Shown here one piece after another: positions 9,245 through 19,101 of a DNA stretch of 64,000 nt. The translations under genes and the position numbers were made by a program. The DNA is from Caldisericia bacterium (GTDB taxonomy: Bacteria; Caldisericota; Caldisericia; B22-G15), in contig JASEFN010000002.1 in the NCBI GenBank assembly GCA_030018355.1, forward strand, positions 110,699-174,698. The letters run 5' to 3'. A model generated the notes under the pieces. The model worked only from the letters and a program-made list of their open reading frames with translations. It did not search any database and was not told the DNA's origin. How positions within the stretch are numbered: position 1 is the stretch's first letter; every line of letters starts with the position of its first letter.

Positions 9245-10120
9245 TTATTGAGGGGGATTTATTTTTATATCTTTATTTATATCAGTTAAATTAAAAGTAA
9301 CTATTGTTTTAACATTTTTTCCTTCTTCATTTACACCAGTGTCTACAAACTCCATTTTAATTACAATATTATCTTTTTTTCTTAAATATATTTTTCCTTC
9401 TGATGTCGAAAAAAGATCTTCCCATTTAACATTAAATATTAAGGCATCTTCATTATTAACTTTTTCCTCTTTTAAAAATGAAAAAGAAGATGGAGTTGAT
9501 TTTATTGAGAAAAGTTCAAAGATATCTTTAAGTGTTAAAATTGGTATATTTTCTTGAAATTTCTCTTTCTCAATTTTTTCAAATTGTTTTGTTGAATTGT
9601 CTCTATAATAGATAAAATCTTTTAATATGTAAATTTCTAAATAAGATTCATTTTCTTTTTTTGAAATGAAATGATTTGCATCAATTGTTTGATAAAGTTC
9701 CATAGTCATTTTTTCGCTTGTTCCATCGACCTCACTCTGAATTTCATAAGTATAATGATAACTTTTAATTGTATTTAATTTATTTTTAAAATCTGAAAAT
9801 ATTTCGTCAAATGTGTATGGTTTTATTCCAATTTCTATTAATTGAATACCAAATTTTGCAGGAAAAACTTCAGAAAAAGTTTTATATCCACTTTTTTCAA
9901 CTGTTATCACTTTATTTAAAGGAGGAGAATAAGCCCTAAATCTTCCATCAATATCAGTTTTGAATTTTATTCCATTAATTGTAACTAATGCATCGCTAAC
10001 TCTTTTATTTGTTTGAGCATCATAAACAATACCCTCTATGTGGGTTCCAGTGAAAAATATAAACCCACCAATTAAAATTAATGCAATAATAATAATTAAT
10101 ATTATTATGCTTTTTTTCAT
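9245..10120 (-). CDS. Membrane-anchored protein with carboxypeptidase-regulatory-like domain and LolA-like C-terminal region
   Basis: Not assigned to a named gene. An N-terminal helix (about residues 5-25) anchors the protein. An Ig-like carboxypeptidase-regulatory fold follows (about 28-85, pattern IEGIVYDAQTNKRVSDALVTINGIKFKTDIDGRF). The rest (about 95-290) is a beta-rich domain whose pattern of short strands (ILKDFIYYRDNS, EGKIYLRKKDNIVIKMEF) resembles LolA/LppX-like lipid-binding proteins. The start is the ATG after GAGGG; it lies 1 nt from the stop of the upstream foldase gene, so the two are probably translated together. A role in envelope lipid or lipoprotein handling is inferred from the fold pattern only. 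Confidence 0.6.
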   Translation of the reverse strand: MKKSIIILIIIIALILIGGFIFFTGTHIEGIVYDAQTNKRVSDALVTINGIKFKTDIDGRFRAYSPPLNKVITVEKSGYKTFSEVFPAKFGIQLIEIGIKPYTFDEIFSDFKNKLNTIKSYHYTYEIQSEVDGTSEKMTMELYQTIDANHFISKKENESYLEIYILKDFIYYRDNSTKQFEKIEKEKFQENIPILTLKDIFELFSIKSTPSSFSFLKEEKVNNEDALIFNVKWEDLFSTSEGKIYLRKKDNIVIKMEFVDTGVNEEGKNVKTIVTFNLTDINKDIKINPPQ

Positions 10121-10121
10121 T

Positions 10122-11222
10122 TTAACTTCCCTCAAGTTTTTTTAAAAAATTATTCATTGTTTCTTTAATTTTATCCCATGTATTTCCAATTTTAATTCTA
10201 TTTTTATAAATTTCCCAAAGAGATTTATTAAACTCTTTTATCTTTTCTTCACTTTTTTGATAAAGCGCATCAATTTTTATAAGTTCCTTTATTTTCTCAA
10301 AATATTTTCTAATTTCTTCTTCTTCTTTTAAAGATGATAAATTTTCTGGAACAGAATCAGTAATTTTAAATATGTGAAATCCATATTGACTTTTAATAAC
10401 TTCTGAAATCTCATTTACTTTTAATGAAAAAACTGCTTTTGAGATTTCTGGGTCTGAAATTGTTCCTTTTCTAAACCAAAAAAGATCTCCATTTGCCTCT
10501 TTTGTTGATAAATCTTCAGAATATTCTTTTACTAAATCTTCAAATTTTTTTCCTTTTAAAAGTTCTTGCCTTATTTTTTTCATCTTTTCATATTTTGAAT
10601 TTATATCATCTATTGTATCTTTTTGCGTATTTATAGCAATAAATATATGAGATACTCTTCTTGCTCCATTATAAAAACTGACTCTTTTAATAAAATAGTC
10701 CCACAATTCTTCATCACTTATATTTAAGTCTTTAATAACTTCATAATAAACTTTATCTGCAAGAAGAGCACTTCTTACCATTTCATTAATATCTGATTCA
10801 AGAAGTTGATATTTACTCAATGCTTGTTTATAGATTTCATCTTCTGTAAGACCAGTATATTCTCTCATTCTTTGAATTTCATTTTTTACTTCTTCTTCAG
10901 TTACTACTATGTTATGCTCCTTTGCATATGTATCAAGTAGAACATCTTCAATAAGATCATTTAAAATTTGCTTTCTAATTGCATTAATTTCAATTTGTGT
11001 AAGATTTATATTATCTTTTTGATACTCTTTTATTTTTCTATTTACTGCTGCTTCAACTTGTGCTTTATAAATTTTTTCTCCACAAACCACAGCAGCCAAA
11101 TCTCTTTTAGTGTAAATATCAAATAAAAATATTCCTGATATTACAATGATTGCTATTGGTATTAAAAATATTTTAAAACTTCTTTTAAATTTAAATAGTT
11201 TTATCTTTTTAATCTTTTTCAT
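10122..11222 (-). CDS. Extracytoplasmic peptidyl-prolyl isomerase, PpiC/SurA type (one rotamase domain)
   Basis: A 366-residue protein with an N-terminal membrane anchor (about 15-33), a SurA-N-like helical chaperone region (about 40-190) and one parvulin rotamase domain (about 200-300). The rotamase shows the SHIFIAI strand, the EDLVKEYSEDLSTKEANGDLFWF segment and a YGFHIFKI ending. It should help fold exported proteins outside the membrane. It lies 9 nt after the larger two-rotamase paralogue, and the two form an operon with the downstream anchored protein. Confidence 0.85.
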   Translation of the reverse strand: MKKIKKIKLFKFKRSFKIFLIPIAIIVISGIFLFDIYTKRDLAAVVCGEKIYKAQVEAAVNRKIKEYQKDNINLTQIEINAIRKQILNDLIEDVLLDTYAKEHNIVVTEEEVKNEIQRMREYTGLTEDEIYKQALSKYQLLESDINEMVRSALLADKVYYEVIKDLNISDEELWDYFIKRVSFYNGARRVSHIFIAINTQKDTIDDINSKYEKMKKIRQELLKGKKFEDLVKEYSEDLSTKEANGDLFWFRKGTISDPEISKAVFSLKVNEISEVIKSQYGFHIFKITDSVPENLSSLKEEEEIRKYFEKIKELIKIDALYQKSEEKIKEFNKSLWEIYKNRIKIGNTWDKIKETMNNFLKKLEGS

Positions 11223-11231
11223 ATCTATCTT

Positions 11232-12779
11232 TTATGGCTTATTCTCATTATTATTAGATTCATTTGGAGTTGTAGTTGTTCCACTATTTTGTTGAATTGA
11301 ACTTCTCAATTTTGATATAACATTTTTGAGAGGATCTAAAAAAGTTTTCTTTAAATAATTTGTTGTTTCTGTCCAAATATTTCCATATTTTACACCAAAC
11401 TCATTTTTCTTTTCACTAAGCCACTGATTTCTTAATTCATTTCTTTTCTGATTTTCAAGAGTTTTTTTAATATCATCCTTTACATCCTCAAATTTAGCCT
11501 TTTTAAATGGAATCTTATCATAAACATATACAATTTCATATCCTTCATCTGTTTCAAATGGTTTTGAAAAACTCCCTTTCTTTAAATTAAAAACTATATT
11601 GTCCCAATTATCTCCTTTTGTACCTTTTGCAACCTCTCCTAAATCTCCTCCATTCTCTTTTGTATTTTCATCTTCAGAATACTCTTTTGCAAGACGAGCA
11701 AAATCTTCTCCTTTAAGTAATCTACTATAAATTTCGTCTGCCAGTTTTCTCTTTTTCTCAATTTCCTCTTGTGGTGCATTTTTATCAACTTTTATTAAAA
11801 TATGTTTTGCTTTAACTTTTTCTGGTTGATCATAACTTTCCCCTTTAGTTTTTGTCTCAAGAACTTGGATTATATGAAAACCATATTTTGTTTTTACAAC
11901 TTCACTAATTTCTCCTGGTTTTAAAGAAAAAGCAGCATCTTCAAATTCTTTTACCATCTGTCCTTTTCCAAAAAAGCCAAGATCTCCTCCTTTGTCTTTA
12001 GTTCCTTCATCTTCAGAATACTCTTTTGCAAGACGAGCAAAATCTTCTCCTTTTAAGATTCTTTGTCTAATTGACTCAGCGAGTTGTTTTTTCTCTTCAA
12101 TAGTTTTTTCATCAGCATTTTCATCAACTTTAATTAAAATGTGCCTTGCTCTCACCTGAGTTATTTCGTTGAAATATTTTAAAGCATCTTCATCAGTAAT
12201 TTTAATTTGAGAGTATATTTCTTGAAGCGCTTTTGCCTCTAAAATATCAGGTATAACATATTTTTTTAATTCTTCTCTTAGAGCCTCTTCAGTTTTAAAT
12301 CTTGATTGTTTAAGTGCATTTTGATATTCCTCTTCAGATTTAAAACCACTTTTAATATTTTCAATTTCTTTATCAACTCTTGTCTTTATCTCTTCATCTG
12401 TTGGTTTAATATTATTTCTTTTTGCATATTCTTCAAAAATTGCTTGATTAATTAATTCTTCTTTTACACTCTCTATAATTGAATCAAAAATTGACTTGTA
12501 TTGTGGATCTTCTGGATCTATTCCATAACTTTTATATTGATTTTTTACTGCTTCAATTCTTGAATTTAATTCACTATTTTTTATAACTGTTGAACCAACT
12601 TTTGCATAGATATCTCTATCTTTATATGCAATCAAAAATGTTATACCTAAACTTATTATTATTGCTATCAAAAATAAAGCGATTGATTTAATAATTATAT
12701 TTTTAATTTTATTTTTATCTAAAACTCCTTCCTTCTTAAGTCTTTTTCTCTCATCCTTAATCTTTTTGAGTCTTCCCAT
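11232..12779 (-). CDS. SurA/PrsA-like foldase with two tandem parvulin domains
   Basis: A 515-residue membrane-anchored foldase. It has a basic N-terminus, one helix (about 30-50), a SurA-N-like helical domain (about 60-200), and two parvulin-type rotamase domains (about 205-315 and 320-430). A Thr/Asn/Ser-rich C-terminal tail ends the protein. Each rotamase has the [10 protein letters not shown] / [10 protein letters not shown] strand and the motif [16 protein letters not shown]. It should catalyse proline isomerisation in exported proteins. The two rotamase repeats share a 48-nt identical DNA segment. It heads an operon with a single-rotamase paralogue. Confidence 0.88.
   Translation of the reverse strand: MGRLKKIKDERKRLKKEGVLDKNKIKNIIIKSIALFLIAIIISLGITFLIAYKDRDIYAKVGSTVIKNSELNSRIEAVKNQYKSYGIDPEDPQYKSIFDSIIESVKEELINQAIFEEYAKRNNIKPTDEEIKTRVDKEIENIKSGFKSEEEYQNALKQSRFKTEEALREELKKYVIPDILEAKALQEIYSQIKITDEDALKYFNEITQVRARHILIKVDENADEKTIEEKKQLAESIRQRILKGEDFARLAKEYSEDEGTKDKGGDLGFFGKGQMVKEFEDAAFSLKPGEISEVVKTKYGFHIIQVLETKTKGESYDQPEKVKAKHILIKVDKNAPQEEIEKKRKLADEIYSRLLKGEDFARLAKEYSEDENTKENGGDLGEVAKGTKGDNWDNIVFNLKKGSFSKPFETDEGYEIVYVYDKIPFKKAKFEDVKDDIKKTLENQKRNELRNQWLSEKKNEFGVKYGNIWTETTNYLKKTFLDPLKNVISKLRSSIQQNSGTTTTPNESNNNENKP
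11667..12053. repeat. 48-nt identical direct repeat in tandem rotamase domains (11667-11714 and 12006-12053)
   Basis: Two 48-nt copies are identical and offset by 339 nt (113 codons), encoding [16 protein letters not shown] in each parvulin domain. Identity extends over silent positions, while flanking domain sequence has diverged. Confidence 0.9.
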
Positions 12780-12825
12780 AAATAGTTACCTCCTTGTCCA
12801 TAAAATTATATCACATTATTTTTGT

Positions 12826-12831
12826 TAAAAT
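12826..12831 (+). promoter_or_regulatory. Possible -10 box for a leaderless archaemetzincin mRNA
   Basis: TAAAAT ends 6 nt before the ATG and there is no Shine-Dalgarno. If this is the -10 box, transcription would begin at or next to the start codon. No good -35 was seen. Confidence 0.35.
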
Positions 12832-12837
12832 ATTATT

Positions 12838-13353
12838 ATGATAAAGAAGATAAATATTATTCCTATAATTAATCCACCTTATTTTATTCTTGAAGATATT
12901 AAGGTTAATTTAGAAAAAATTTTTAATGTAGAAGTGTCTTTAGGAGATAAAATAACTCCAAAAGAAATACATAAAAACTTTGTAAGAAATCAATATTATG
13001 CAAGCAAATTGATTGACTACTTAAAAGAGATGAGGATCAATGATGCAGATAAAATTCTGGGAGTAATAAATGAGGATATTTTTGATGAAGGATATAATTT
13101 TTTATTTGGATGTGCAGAACTTAATGGTAAATATTCAATAATTTCTATTTATAGACTTTTTGATAAAAATTTAAATAAATTTAAAGAGAGATGCATAAAA
13201 GAAGCAGTTCATGAGATTGGACATACATTTGGATTGAATCATTGTGAAAATAAAAGATGTGTAATGAGTTTCTCCCTTTCCCTTTTAGAGGTAGATAAAA
13301 AAGAAAAAAATTTTTGTGAAATATGTGAAATGAAACTTAATGTGTTGAAATAA
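12838..13353 (+). CDS. Archaemetzincin-type zinc metalloprotease (family M54)
   Basis: A 171-residue soluble protein. The extended zinc motif HEIGHTFGLNH begins near residue 124. It is followed by the family-specific cysteine pattern C-x4-C-V-M-S-F-S and, further on, FCEIC, which in this family bind a second zinc. The N-terminal half matches archaemetzincins (a PPYF segment, NEDIF, F-G-C-A). Archaemetzincins are found in archaea, vertebrates and scattered bacteria; their physiological substrates are unknown, so only protease activity is inferred. No Shine-Dalgarno precedes the ATG and a -10-like box sits directly upstream. Confidence 0.85.
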   Translation: MIKKINIIPIINPPYFILEDIKVNLEKIFNVEVSLGDKITPKEIHKNFVRNQYYASKLIDYLKEMRINDADKILGVINEDIFDEGYNFLFGCAELNGKYSIISIYRLFDKNLNKFKERCIKEAVHEIGHTFGLNHCENKRCVMSFSLSLLEVDKKEKNFCEICEMKLNVLK

Positions 13354-13410
13354 GAGAATATTTTGATAAAATATATAAGTTGATTTAAACTTGAAAGGAG
13401 TAAAAGGAAG

Positions 13411-13665
13411 ATGGCAAAAAGAATTAAATCTGGAATAAAGAATGCTAAAAAGAGTTTGAAAAGACAAGCAAGAAATAAATATTATAAAACAAGAATTAAG
13501 AATTTGATAAAAGAGGCAATGAAGGCAACTACAAAAGAGGAATTTTTAGAAAAATCAAGAATTGCAATTTCTTTTATTGATCACGCTGTAAGCAAAGGTG
13601 TTCTACATAAAAATACTGCTGCAAGAAAGAAAAGCAAATTAATGAAAGAACTCTCAAGATTTTAA
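13411..13665 (+). CDS. rpsT: 30S ribosomal protein S20
   Basis: An 84-residue, very basic helical protein. It opens with MAKRIKSGIKNAKKSLKRQARN and continues with the usual IDHAVSKGVLHKNTAARKKSKLMK segment, matching S20 over its full length. It binds 16S rRNA in the small subunit body. A strong Shine-Dalgarno (AAAGGAGTAAAAGGAAG) precedes the ATG. It is convergent with holA, as is often seen since the two genes lie together in many bacteria. Confidence 0.96.
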   Translation: MAKRIKSGIKNAKKSLKRQARNKYYKTRIKNLIKEAMKATTKEEFLEKSRIAISFIDHAVSKGVLHKNTAARKKSKLMKELSRF

Positions 13666-13666
13666 A

Positions 13667-14635
13667 TTATTTTTTAATTAAATCAAGTTCTAATTTTTCT
13701 TTAATATAACTTTTGCTTAATTTAATACTTTTTTCAATTTCAAGTAAATCTTTTAAGAAGGAAAAAAGTTCTTCAAAAGAATATTCTTTTGATTCATTTA
13801 TCAAATTTGAAATTTGAAACGGAGTAAGTTTAAGGCTATCTTTTAAATTTTTTTCACTAATTCCTTTTATAGTTGCAACTTTAACATCAATTAAATTTAA
13901 AACTTTATTTAAGATAAGATAAAAAATTTTTTCAATTGGTTCTCCACTTTGAAGAAGATCAGAAAAAAGTGTTAAAAATTTTCTTTTTCTGCCTTTTAAA
14001 TAGGTGAATATGATTTCATAAATATTAGGAATATTAATTCTATAGCAGTAATTATCAATGTCTTCTTCTATTATTATCTCCTTTTGAAGAAGAGAGAGTT
14101 TCTCGATTTCAGTATATAATAAATCCAAATTTGACTGAAGTTCAAAAATTAATTTAAGTGCAATTCTCTCATCAATTCTTTTACCATTTTCTTCAAATTT
14201 TTTAATAACCCATTTTTTTAAGATATTCTCATCAATTGGTTCGTCTATAACATATTTAACTTTTTCTTCAAGATAAAGTGGTGGTGGAGGAAGAGTCCCT
14301 TCTTTTGATTCAAAAATTATAATTCTATTTTTTCTTGAATTAAAATCCTCCCACCTAAAATCTTGTAATTTATCTGCATCCTTTATATAAAAAAGAAGAG
14401 AAGAGAAGAAAAAAGATGGTGATTCAATTAAATCAAGAATCGTTTTTTTATCGGTTTCACCATCAATTATGTTAATTTTATCAACTTTAAGAACTCCTTT
14501 TAATTTTTCTATTAATTGATTTTTCAAATAGAAATTATTTCCTAATAAAATATAAAAGGGGAATAACTCCCCTTTTATAATTTCGTTTATTGTTTTAATA
14601 TAATTATCCCTGAGAGATACTTTCTTTTTCCTCAA
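13667..14635 (-). CDS. holA: DNA polymerase III subunit delta
   Basis: About 310-322 residues. The subunit opens the sliding clamp within the clamp loader. Sequence features match HolA: an N-terminal [20 protein letters not shown] strand-loop, a C-terminal helical collar ([28 protein letters not shown]) and a [22 protein letters not shown] tail helix. The start is uncertain. The frame is open from a TTG at 14635 inside clpC, which lacks a good Shine-Dalgarno. An AGGGA seven bases before an ATT codon (14594-14592) would fit a rare ATT start just before the conserved domain. Overlap with clpC suggests translational coupling. Confidence 0.88.
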   Translation of the reverse strand: MRKKKVSLRDNYIKTINEIIKGELFPFYILLGNNFYLKNQLIEKLKGVLKVDKINIIDGETDKKTILDLIESPSFFFSSLLFYIKDADKLQDFRWEDFNSRKNRIIIFESKEGTLPPPPLYLEEKVKYVIDEPIDENILKKWVIKKFEENGKRIDERIALKLIFELQSNLDLLYTEIEKLSLLQKEIIIEEDIDNYCYRINIPNIYEIIFTYLKGRKRKFLTLFSDLLQSGEPIEKIFYLILNKVLNLIDVKVATIKGISEKNLKDSLKLTPFQISNLINESKEYSFEELFSFLKDLLEIEKSIKLSKSYIKEKLELDLIKK

Positions 14636-17078
14636 TCTTTTTAAAAGTTAATGAATCTGAATCTTTATCAATTAGTATTGTATCTCCATCTTCAAATTCA
14701 CCTTTAAGCAATTTTTCAGAAAGAGGATTTTCAACTTCTCTAAGAATTGTTCTCCATAAATTTCTTGCTCCAAAATTCTTATCAAATCCTTTTTCAATTA
14801 TAAAATCTTTTGCATCTTCTGTAAGTTGAATTGTTATGCTTCTATCTTTTAATTCATCTTTTATTTTTTTCATCATTATATCGAGTATCTTTTTAACATC
14901 CTCTTTTGACAAATAGTTAAATATTACAATTTCATCTATTCTATTTAAAAACTCTGGTCTAAATGTATTTTTTAATTCAGAAAGAACTCTTTGTTTCATC
15001 TCTTTATAATCAATTTCATCTTCTTTAATAAATCCAAACTTCTTTGTTGAATCATAAGATGTACCAAGATTTGAAGTAAGAATTATTATTGTGTTTCTAA
15101 AATCAACAATATGTCCTTGACTATCAGTAAGTCTTCCAGTATCAAGAATTTGTAAAAGAATGTTAAAAACATCTGGATGTGCTTTTTCAATTTCATCAAA
15201 GAGCACTATTGAATATGGTCTTCTTCTAACTGCTTCAGTTAATTGTCCTCCTTCTTCATATCCAACATAACCTGGAGGTGAACCTATGAGTCTCGAAACA
15301 TTGAATTTTTCCATATATTCAGACATGTCAAGTCTAATTAAAGCATCTTCACTATCAAAAAGAATTTCTGCAAGTGCTTTTGAGAGTTCTGTTTTTCCAA
15401 CTCCAGTTGGTCCTAAAAATAGAAACGATCCAATAGGCCTATTTGGATCTTTAAGACCTGCTTTTGCTCTTCTTATTGCTTTTGCAACTGCTTCAACAGC
15501 TTCATTTTGATCAACAATTCTTTTATGAAGTTCCTCTTCAAGTCTTAAAAGTCTTTCTCTCTCTTCAACCATTAATCTTTTTACCGGAATTCCTGTCCAC
15601 ATTGAAACGACTTCAGCCACATCCTCTGGTTTTACTTCTGGCCATTCTGTTTCTCTTAATTTCTTTATGTTTTCCTTTACTTCCTCTAACTTTAATCTTA
15701 ATTTAGTCTCTTCATCTCTATATTTTGCTGCAAGTTCAAATTTCTGTTCACTTATTGCTTTCATCTTTTTTTCTCTTGCTTCTTTTATTTTATTTTCTAA
15801 TTCAATTATTTCTTGAGGTTTTGATGAGAGTCTTAATCTTACCTTTGCACTTGCTTCATCAATTAAATCAATTGCTTTATCAGGTAAAAATCTTGAAGTT
15901 ATATATCTTGTCGAAAGTTTAACTGCCTCAACTAGAGTTTCATCTAAAATTTTTACTTTATGATGTTCTTCATATTTGCTTCTTAATCCTTTTAGAATTT
16001 CAATGGTCTCTTCAGGTGTTGGTTCTTCAACAAAAACAGGTTGAAATCTTCTTTCAAGAGCAGAATCTTTTTCAATATATTTTCTGTAATCCTTTAATGT
16101 TGTTGCTCCAATACATTGAATCTCTCCTCTTGCAAGTTCTGGTTTTAAAATATTTGATGCATCAATTGCTCCTTCAGCACTTCCTGCTCCAACAAGAGTA
16201 TGTATTTCATCTATAAATAAAATTACTTCTCCTTGACTTCTTTTTATCTCTTGTAAAACTCTTTTCATTCTTTCCTCAAATTCGCCTCTATATTTTGTTC
16301 CTGCAACAAGAGAAGGCAAATCAAGTGCAATAACTCTTTTATTTTTAAGTGGTTCTGGTACATCTCCCTTAACAATTTTTTGTGCGAGTCCTTCAACAAT
16401 TGCTGTTTTTCCAACTCCAGGATCTCCAATAAGAACTGGGTTATTTTTTGTTCTTCTGGAAAGAATTTCTATAACCCTATTAATTTCTTTCTCTCTTCCT
16501 ATTACTGGATCAAGTTTATTTTGTTGAGCAAGAAGTGTAAGATCTCTTGAAAATTGATCAAGTGTTGGAGTTTTAGTTCTCTCTTTTGTTCTATCTCTTC
16601 TATCTTCTCCTCTCTTTCCATATTTTCTTTCTTCAATCAATTCATATATCTCTTCTTTTAATCTTTCAGGTTCAACTCCAAGTTCCTCAAGAACTTTTAT
16701 AGCCATTCCCTCCCCTTCTTCTATCATTCCTAAAAGTATATGTTCTGTATCCACATAATATTCACCAATTTCTTGAGCAATCATTTTCGATAACTCAAGA
16801 ATTCTTTTCACTCTTGGAGTAAGAATTATTCTTTTTGAAGAGTAATAGTCTTCATCAGTTGAAAGTCCAGAAACCATTTCTCTTATTTTTGATGCTAATA
16901 TTGAATAATCGATATTAAAACGTGTTAGAGCCTTTGCTGCTGTTGTATTTTCAAGTCTTATAAGTCCAAGCAAAAGGTGTTCAGTTCCAATATAATTATT
17001 ATTGAGTCTTTGGGCTTCCTCCTGAGCAAGGTAGAAAACCTGTCTTGAGTTATCTGTAAGATAATCCCAAAATTCCAT
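14604..17078 (-). CDS. clpC: ATP-dependent Clp protease ATP-binding subunit ClpC
   Basis: An 824-residue AAA+ unfoldase that feeds substrates to ClpP. The N-terminal double Clp-N repeat (about 1-145) is followed by the first AAA domain (Walker A GDPGVGKT near residue 215). A middle UVR-type coiled segment ([26 protein letters not shown], about 420-450) marks ClpC rather than ClpA. The second AAA domain has Walker A GPTGVGKT near 550, and a C-terminal ClpB-D2-small domain ends the protein. The start is the ATG 5 nt after GGAGG; an upstream in-frame GTG overlaps the Shine-Dalgarno. The usual mcsA/mcsB/ctsR neighbours are absent here, and holA follows instead. Confidence 0.95.
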   Translation of the reverse strand: MEFWDYLTDNSRQVFYLAQEEAQRLNNNYIGTEHLLLGLIRLENTTAAKALTRFNIDYSILASKIREMVSGLSTDEDYYSSKRIILTPRVKRILELSKMIAQEIGEYYVDTEHILLGMIEEGEGMAIKVLEELGVEPERLKEEIYELIEERKYGKRGEDRRDRTKERTKTPTLDQFSRDLTLLAQQNKLDPVIGREKEINRVIEILSRRTKNNPVLIGDPGVGKTAIVEGLAQKIVKGDVPEPLKNKRVIALDLPSLVAGTKYRGEFEERMKRVLQEIKRSQGEVILFIDEIHTLVGAGSAEGAIDASNILKPELARGEIQCIGATTLKDYRKYIEKDSALERRFQPVFVEEPTPEETIEILKGLRSKYEEHHKVKILDETLVEAVKLSTRYITSRFLPDKAIDLIDEASAKVRLRLSSKPQEIIELENKIKEAREKKMKAISEQKFELAAKYRDEETKLRLKLEEVKENIKKLRETEWPEVKPEDVAEVVSMWTGIPVKRLMVEERERLLRLEEELHKRIVDQNEAVEAVAKAIRRAKAGLKDPNRPIGSFLFLGPTGVGKTELSKALAEILFDSEDALIRLDMSEYMEKFNVSRLIGSPPGYVGYEEGGQLTEAVRRRPYSIVLFDEIEKAHPDVFNILLQILDTGRLTDSQGHIVDFRNTIIILTSNLGTSYDSTKKFGFIKEDEIDYKEMKQRVLSELKNTFRPEFLNRIDEIVIFNYLSKEDVKKILDIMMKKIKDELKDRSITIQLTEDAKDFIIEKGFDKNFGARNLWRTILREVENPLSEKLLKGEFEDGDTILIDKDSDSLTFKKIEEKESISQG

Positions 17079-17142
17079 ATTCACCTCCAGTTCTCAAGTT
17101 AATTATAACACTAATTAAATTTTTTAATCTTATAATTTGATT

Positions 17143-17409
17143 TTATAAACCTTTTTCGAGAGGATATATTGCTATAATATGATCTTTGTTAATTAAAGAG
17201 AAATCTCCTTTTCCAATTAAATTTTGATTTGAATCTAAAATTTCAAGTTCAATAACTGGGATAAATTTTGTTTCTTTTAAAAATTTATTTAAAGCGTCTG
17301 AAAATCTCATGTCTTCAGGAACAGATATTTTTCCTTTAATCATAAAATTAGAGGATGTTAAAATCATCACTCCTACTCTTCTTATTCTTGGTCCAATTGG
17401 CATACCCAT
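17143..17409 (-). CDS. Small conserved protein, DUF6812-like
   Basis: An 88-residue soluble protein, all-beta by pattern. An N-terminal basic stretch precedes VGVMILTSSNFMIKGKISVPEDMRFSDALNKFL, a pattern resembling DUF6812 proteins. Function is unknown. The start follows GAGGTGA by a short gap. It stands between clpC and the divergent DUF4388 gene, with its own short upstream region. Confidence 0.55.
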   Translation of the reverse strand: MGMPIGPRIRRVGVMILTSSNFMIKGKISVPEDMRFSDALNKFLKETKFIPVIELEILDSNQNLIGKGDFSLINKDHIIAIYPLEKGL

Positions 17410-17483
17410 TATTCACCTCATATTAATTTTTTAAATTTATTGTATAATAACATAAAAATGAAAAATTAAAAGGTGATTTAAAT

Positions 17484-18026
17484 ATGGAACTAAAAGGAGA
17501 TATTGGAGTTTTAGGTATTTTAGAGTTAATTCAGACTTTATCAAATATGGGTAAAACTGGAAAACTTGAAATCGTTTTACCCACAAAGGAGAAGGGTGAG
17601 CTTTATTTTAAGAATGGAAAACTTATTCATGCTCACTCAATTGATAATATTGGAAAAGAGGCTCTGATTGAGATATTAAATTGGAATAGAGGTTCATTTA
17701 GATTTGTTGAAAATATTATTCTTCCTGCTCCAACAATTGATGAAGATACATCGAAAACAGTTATTGAAGCAATCTCTCTTCAGGATGAGTTTAGAACAAA
17801 AGAAGATATGCTTAATTTTATTCCAATTTTAAATGATAAAATTGAAATGGAAAATATTTCTATCACTGTTGATGAATGGAGATTCTTAAATTTGATAGAT
17901 GGCAAGAAAAAATTATGTGATATAATTGAAGAGATAGGAACTGAAAAAATAAAAATGATTAATATTATTGAAGAATTATATAAAAAAGGTATAATTTCAC
18001 TTAGAAAGGAGAAGGATAATGGCTGA
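17484..18026 (+). CDS. DUF4388 (PatA-N-like) domain protein
   Basis: A 180-residue protein with an N-terminal DUF4388 domain (about 1-95: LKGDIGVLGILELIQTLSNMGKTGKLEI, GELYFKNGKLIHAHS, NWNRGSFRFVE). A C-terminal winged-helix-like part follows (about 125-178). DUF4388 proteins occur in gliding, polarity and two-component systems. It overlaps the next gene by 8 nt, and with the roadblock protein and MglA-like GTPase that follow it forms a three-gene module, so a role in controlling or reading the GTPase is inferred. Confidence 0.82.
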   Translation: MELKGDIGVLGILELIQTLSNMGKTGKLEIVLPTKEKGELYFKNGKLIHAHSIDNIGKEALIEILNWNRGSFRFVENIILPAPTIDEDTSKTVIEAISLQDEFRTKEDMLNFIPILNDKIEMENISITVDEWRFLNLIDGKKKLCDIIEEIGTEKIKMINIIEELYKKGIISLRKEKDNG

Positions 18027-18504
18027 AGGATTAAGTTCTGTTGTAATATCTGATGAAGATTTAAAAAGGGTAGATGATTATCTTGCTCAAACTCTTGCTG
18101 ATTCGCAAGCAAAACACATTTTGCTATCAGATAGATCAGGTCAAATTATTACAAAACATGGCTCTATTTCAAGAAGAGACGCATCGAATATATGTGCTTT
18201 GTCTGCTGGCCTTTTTTCAGCAACAAATGAACTTGCAAAACTCTTAGGAGAAAAAGAGTTTACAGTTACTTTTCACCAAGGGGAAGAAACAAATATACAT
18301 ATTTCACTTCTTGTCCCTCAGGTATTATTAATTATTATTTTCGATAATAATGCTCCTATTGGTGCAATAAGATTCTGGTCAAAGAAAATTCATTCTGAAA
18401 TTTCTCCATTCTTAAAGAATGTTACTACAGTTAAGGAAAAGAAGTTAGAAGAAAAAGAGGGACTTGAAGAAGAGATAGAAAATAAACTTGAAAATCTCTT
18501 CTGA
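18019..18504 (+). CDS. Roadblock/LC7 domain protein (MglB-like)
   Basis: A 161-residue protein whose central part (about 12-120) is a roadblock/LC7 fold. The pattern AKHILLSDRSGQIITKHG, then DASNICALSAGLFSATNELAKLLGEKEFTVTFHQGEETNIHISLL, is typical. A charged coiled tail follows. In Myxococcus and Thermus the equivalent MglB is the GTPase-activating protein of MglA. Placement directly before an MglA-type GTPase supports that pairing here. Confidence 0.88.
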   Translation: MAEGLSSVVISDEDLKRVDDYLAQTLADSQAKHILLSDRSGQIITKHGSISRRDASNICALSAGLFSATNELAKLLGEKEFTVTFHQGEETNIHISLLVPQVLLIIIFDNNAPIGAIRFWSKKIHSEISPFLKNVTTVKEKKLEEKEGLEEEIENKLENLF

Positions 18505-18520
18505 TATTTAAAACATATCA

Positions 18521-19099
18521 ATGGCACTAATTAATTATTCCACCAAAGAGATAACTTTTAAAATTGTTTATTATGGTCCTGCAATGAGTGGCAAAACAAC
18601 AAATTTAAGGTTTATTTATGAAAAATTACCACAGGACCTTAAAGGTAAATTTACATCTATTGCTACACAAGATGAAAGAACTCTTTTTTTCGATTTTTTA
18701 CCTCTTGATTTAGGAAATGTAAAAGGTTACACTATTAAACTTTCTTTATACACAGTTCCAGGTCAAGCAATTTATTCACTTACAAGAAAAACAATACTTA
18801 GAGCAACAGATGGAATTGTTTTTGTTGCTGATTCTCAAAAAGAGATTTTTGAAAAAAATTTAGAATCACTTAAAGATATGATTGAAAACATGAAAGAGTA
18901 TGGATTATCAATAGAAGATACACCCATCGTTTTTCAATACAATAAAAGAGATCTACCAAATATTGTGACAGTAGAAGATTTAAATAAAGTCCTCAATATA
19001 AATTCATTTCCTTATTTTGAAGCAGTTGCTGTTCAAGGAATTGGTGTTATGGAATGTTTGAAATTAATTTCAAAACTTGTTGTTAAAAAGGTTATTTAA
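18521..19099 (+). CDS. MglA-type small Ras-like GTPase
   Basis: A 192-residue GTPase. The P-loop is GPAMSGKT (residues 19-26), the switch II region has TVPGQ (the MglA form of DxxGQ), and the base-recognition motif is NKRD. Proteins of this family set cell polarity or drive surface motility together with a roadblock partner. No motility genes are in view. The start has no Shine-Dalgarno and lies 16 nt after the roadblock gene, so translation may depend on coupling. It ends convergent with the riboflavin kinase gene. Confidence 0.92.
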   Translation: MALINYSTKEITFKIVYYGPAMSGKTTNLRFIYEKLPQDLKGKFTSIATQDERTLFFDFLPLDLGNVKGYTIKLSLYTVPGQAIYSLTRKTILRATDGIVFVADSQKEIFEKNLESLKDMIENMKEYGLSIEDTPIVFQYNKRDLPNIVTVEDLNKVLNINSFPYFEAVAVQGIGVMECLKLISKLVVKKVI

Positions 19100-19101
19100 A
19101 T

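Noticed and set aside
6887-12053. The 54-nt and 48-nt repeat pairs as CRISPR or mobile-element repeats
   Set aside because: Each pair lies in frame inside conserved protein domains at a codon-multiple spacing, with no spacers or transposase.
15286-16216. Plus-strand ORFs opposite clpC
   Set aside because: Leu- and Gln-rich mirror frames of a well-conserved AAA+ gene; no support for expression.
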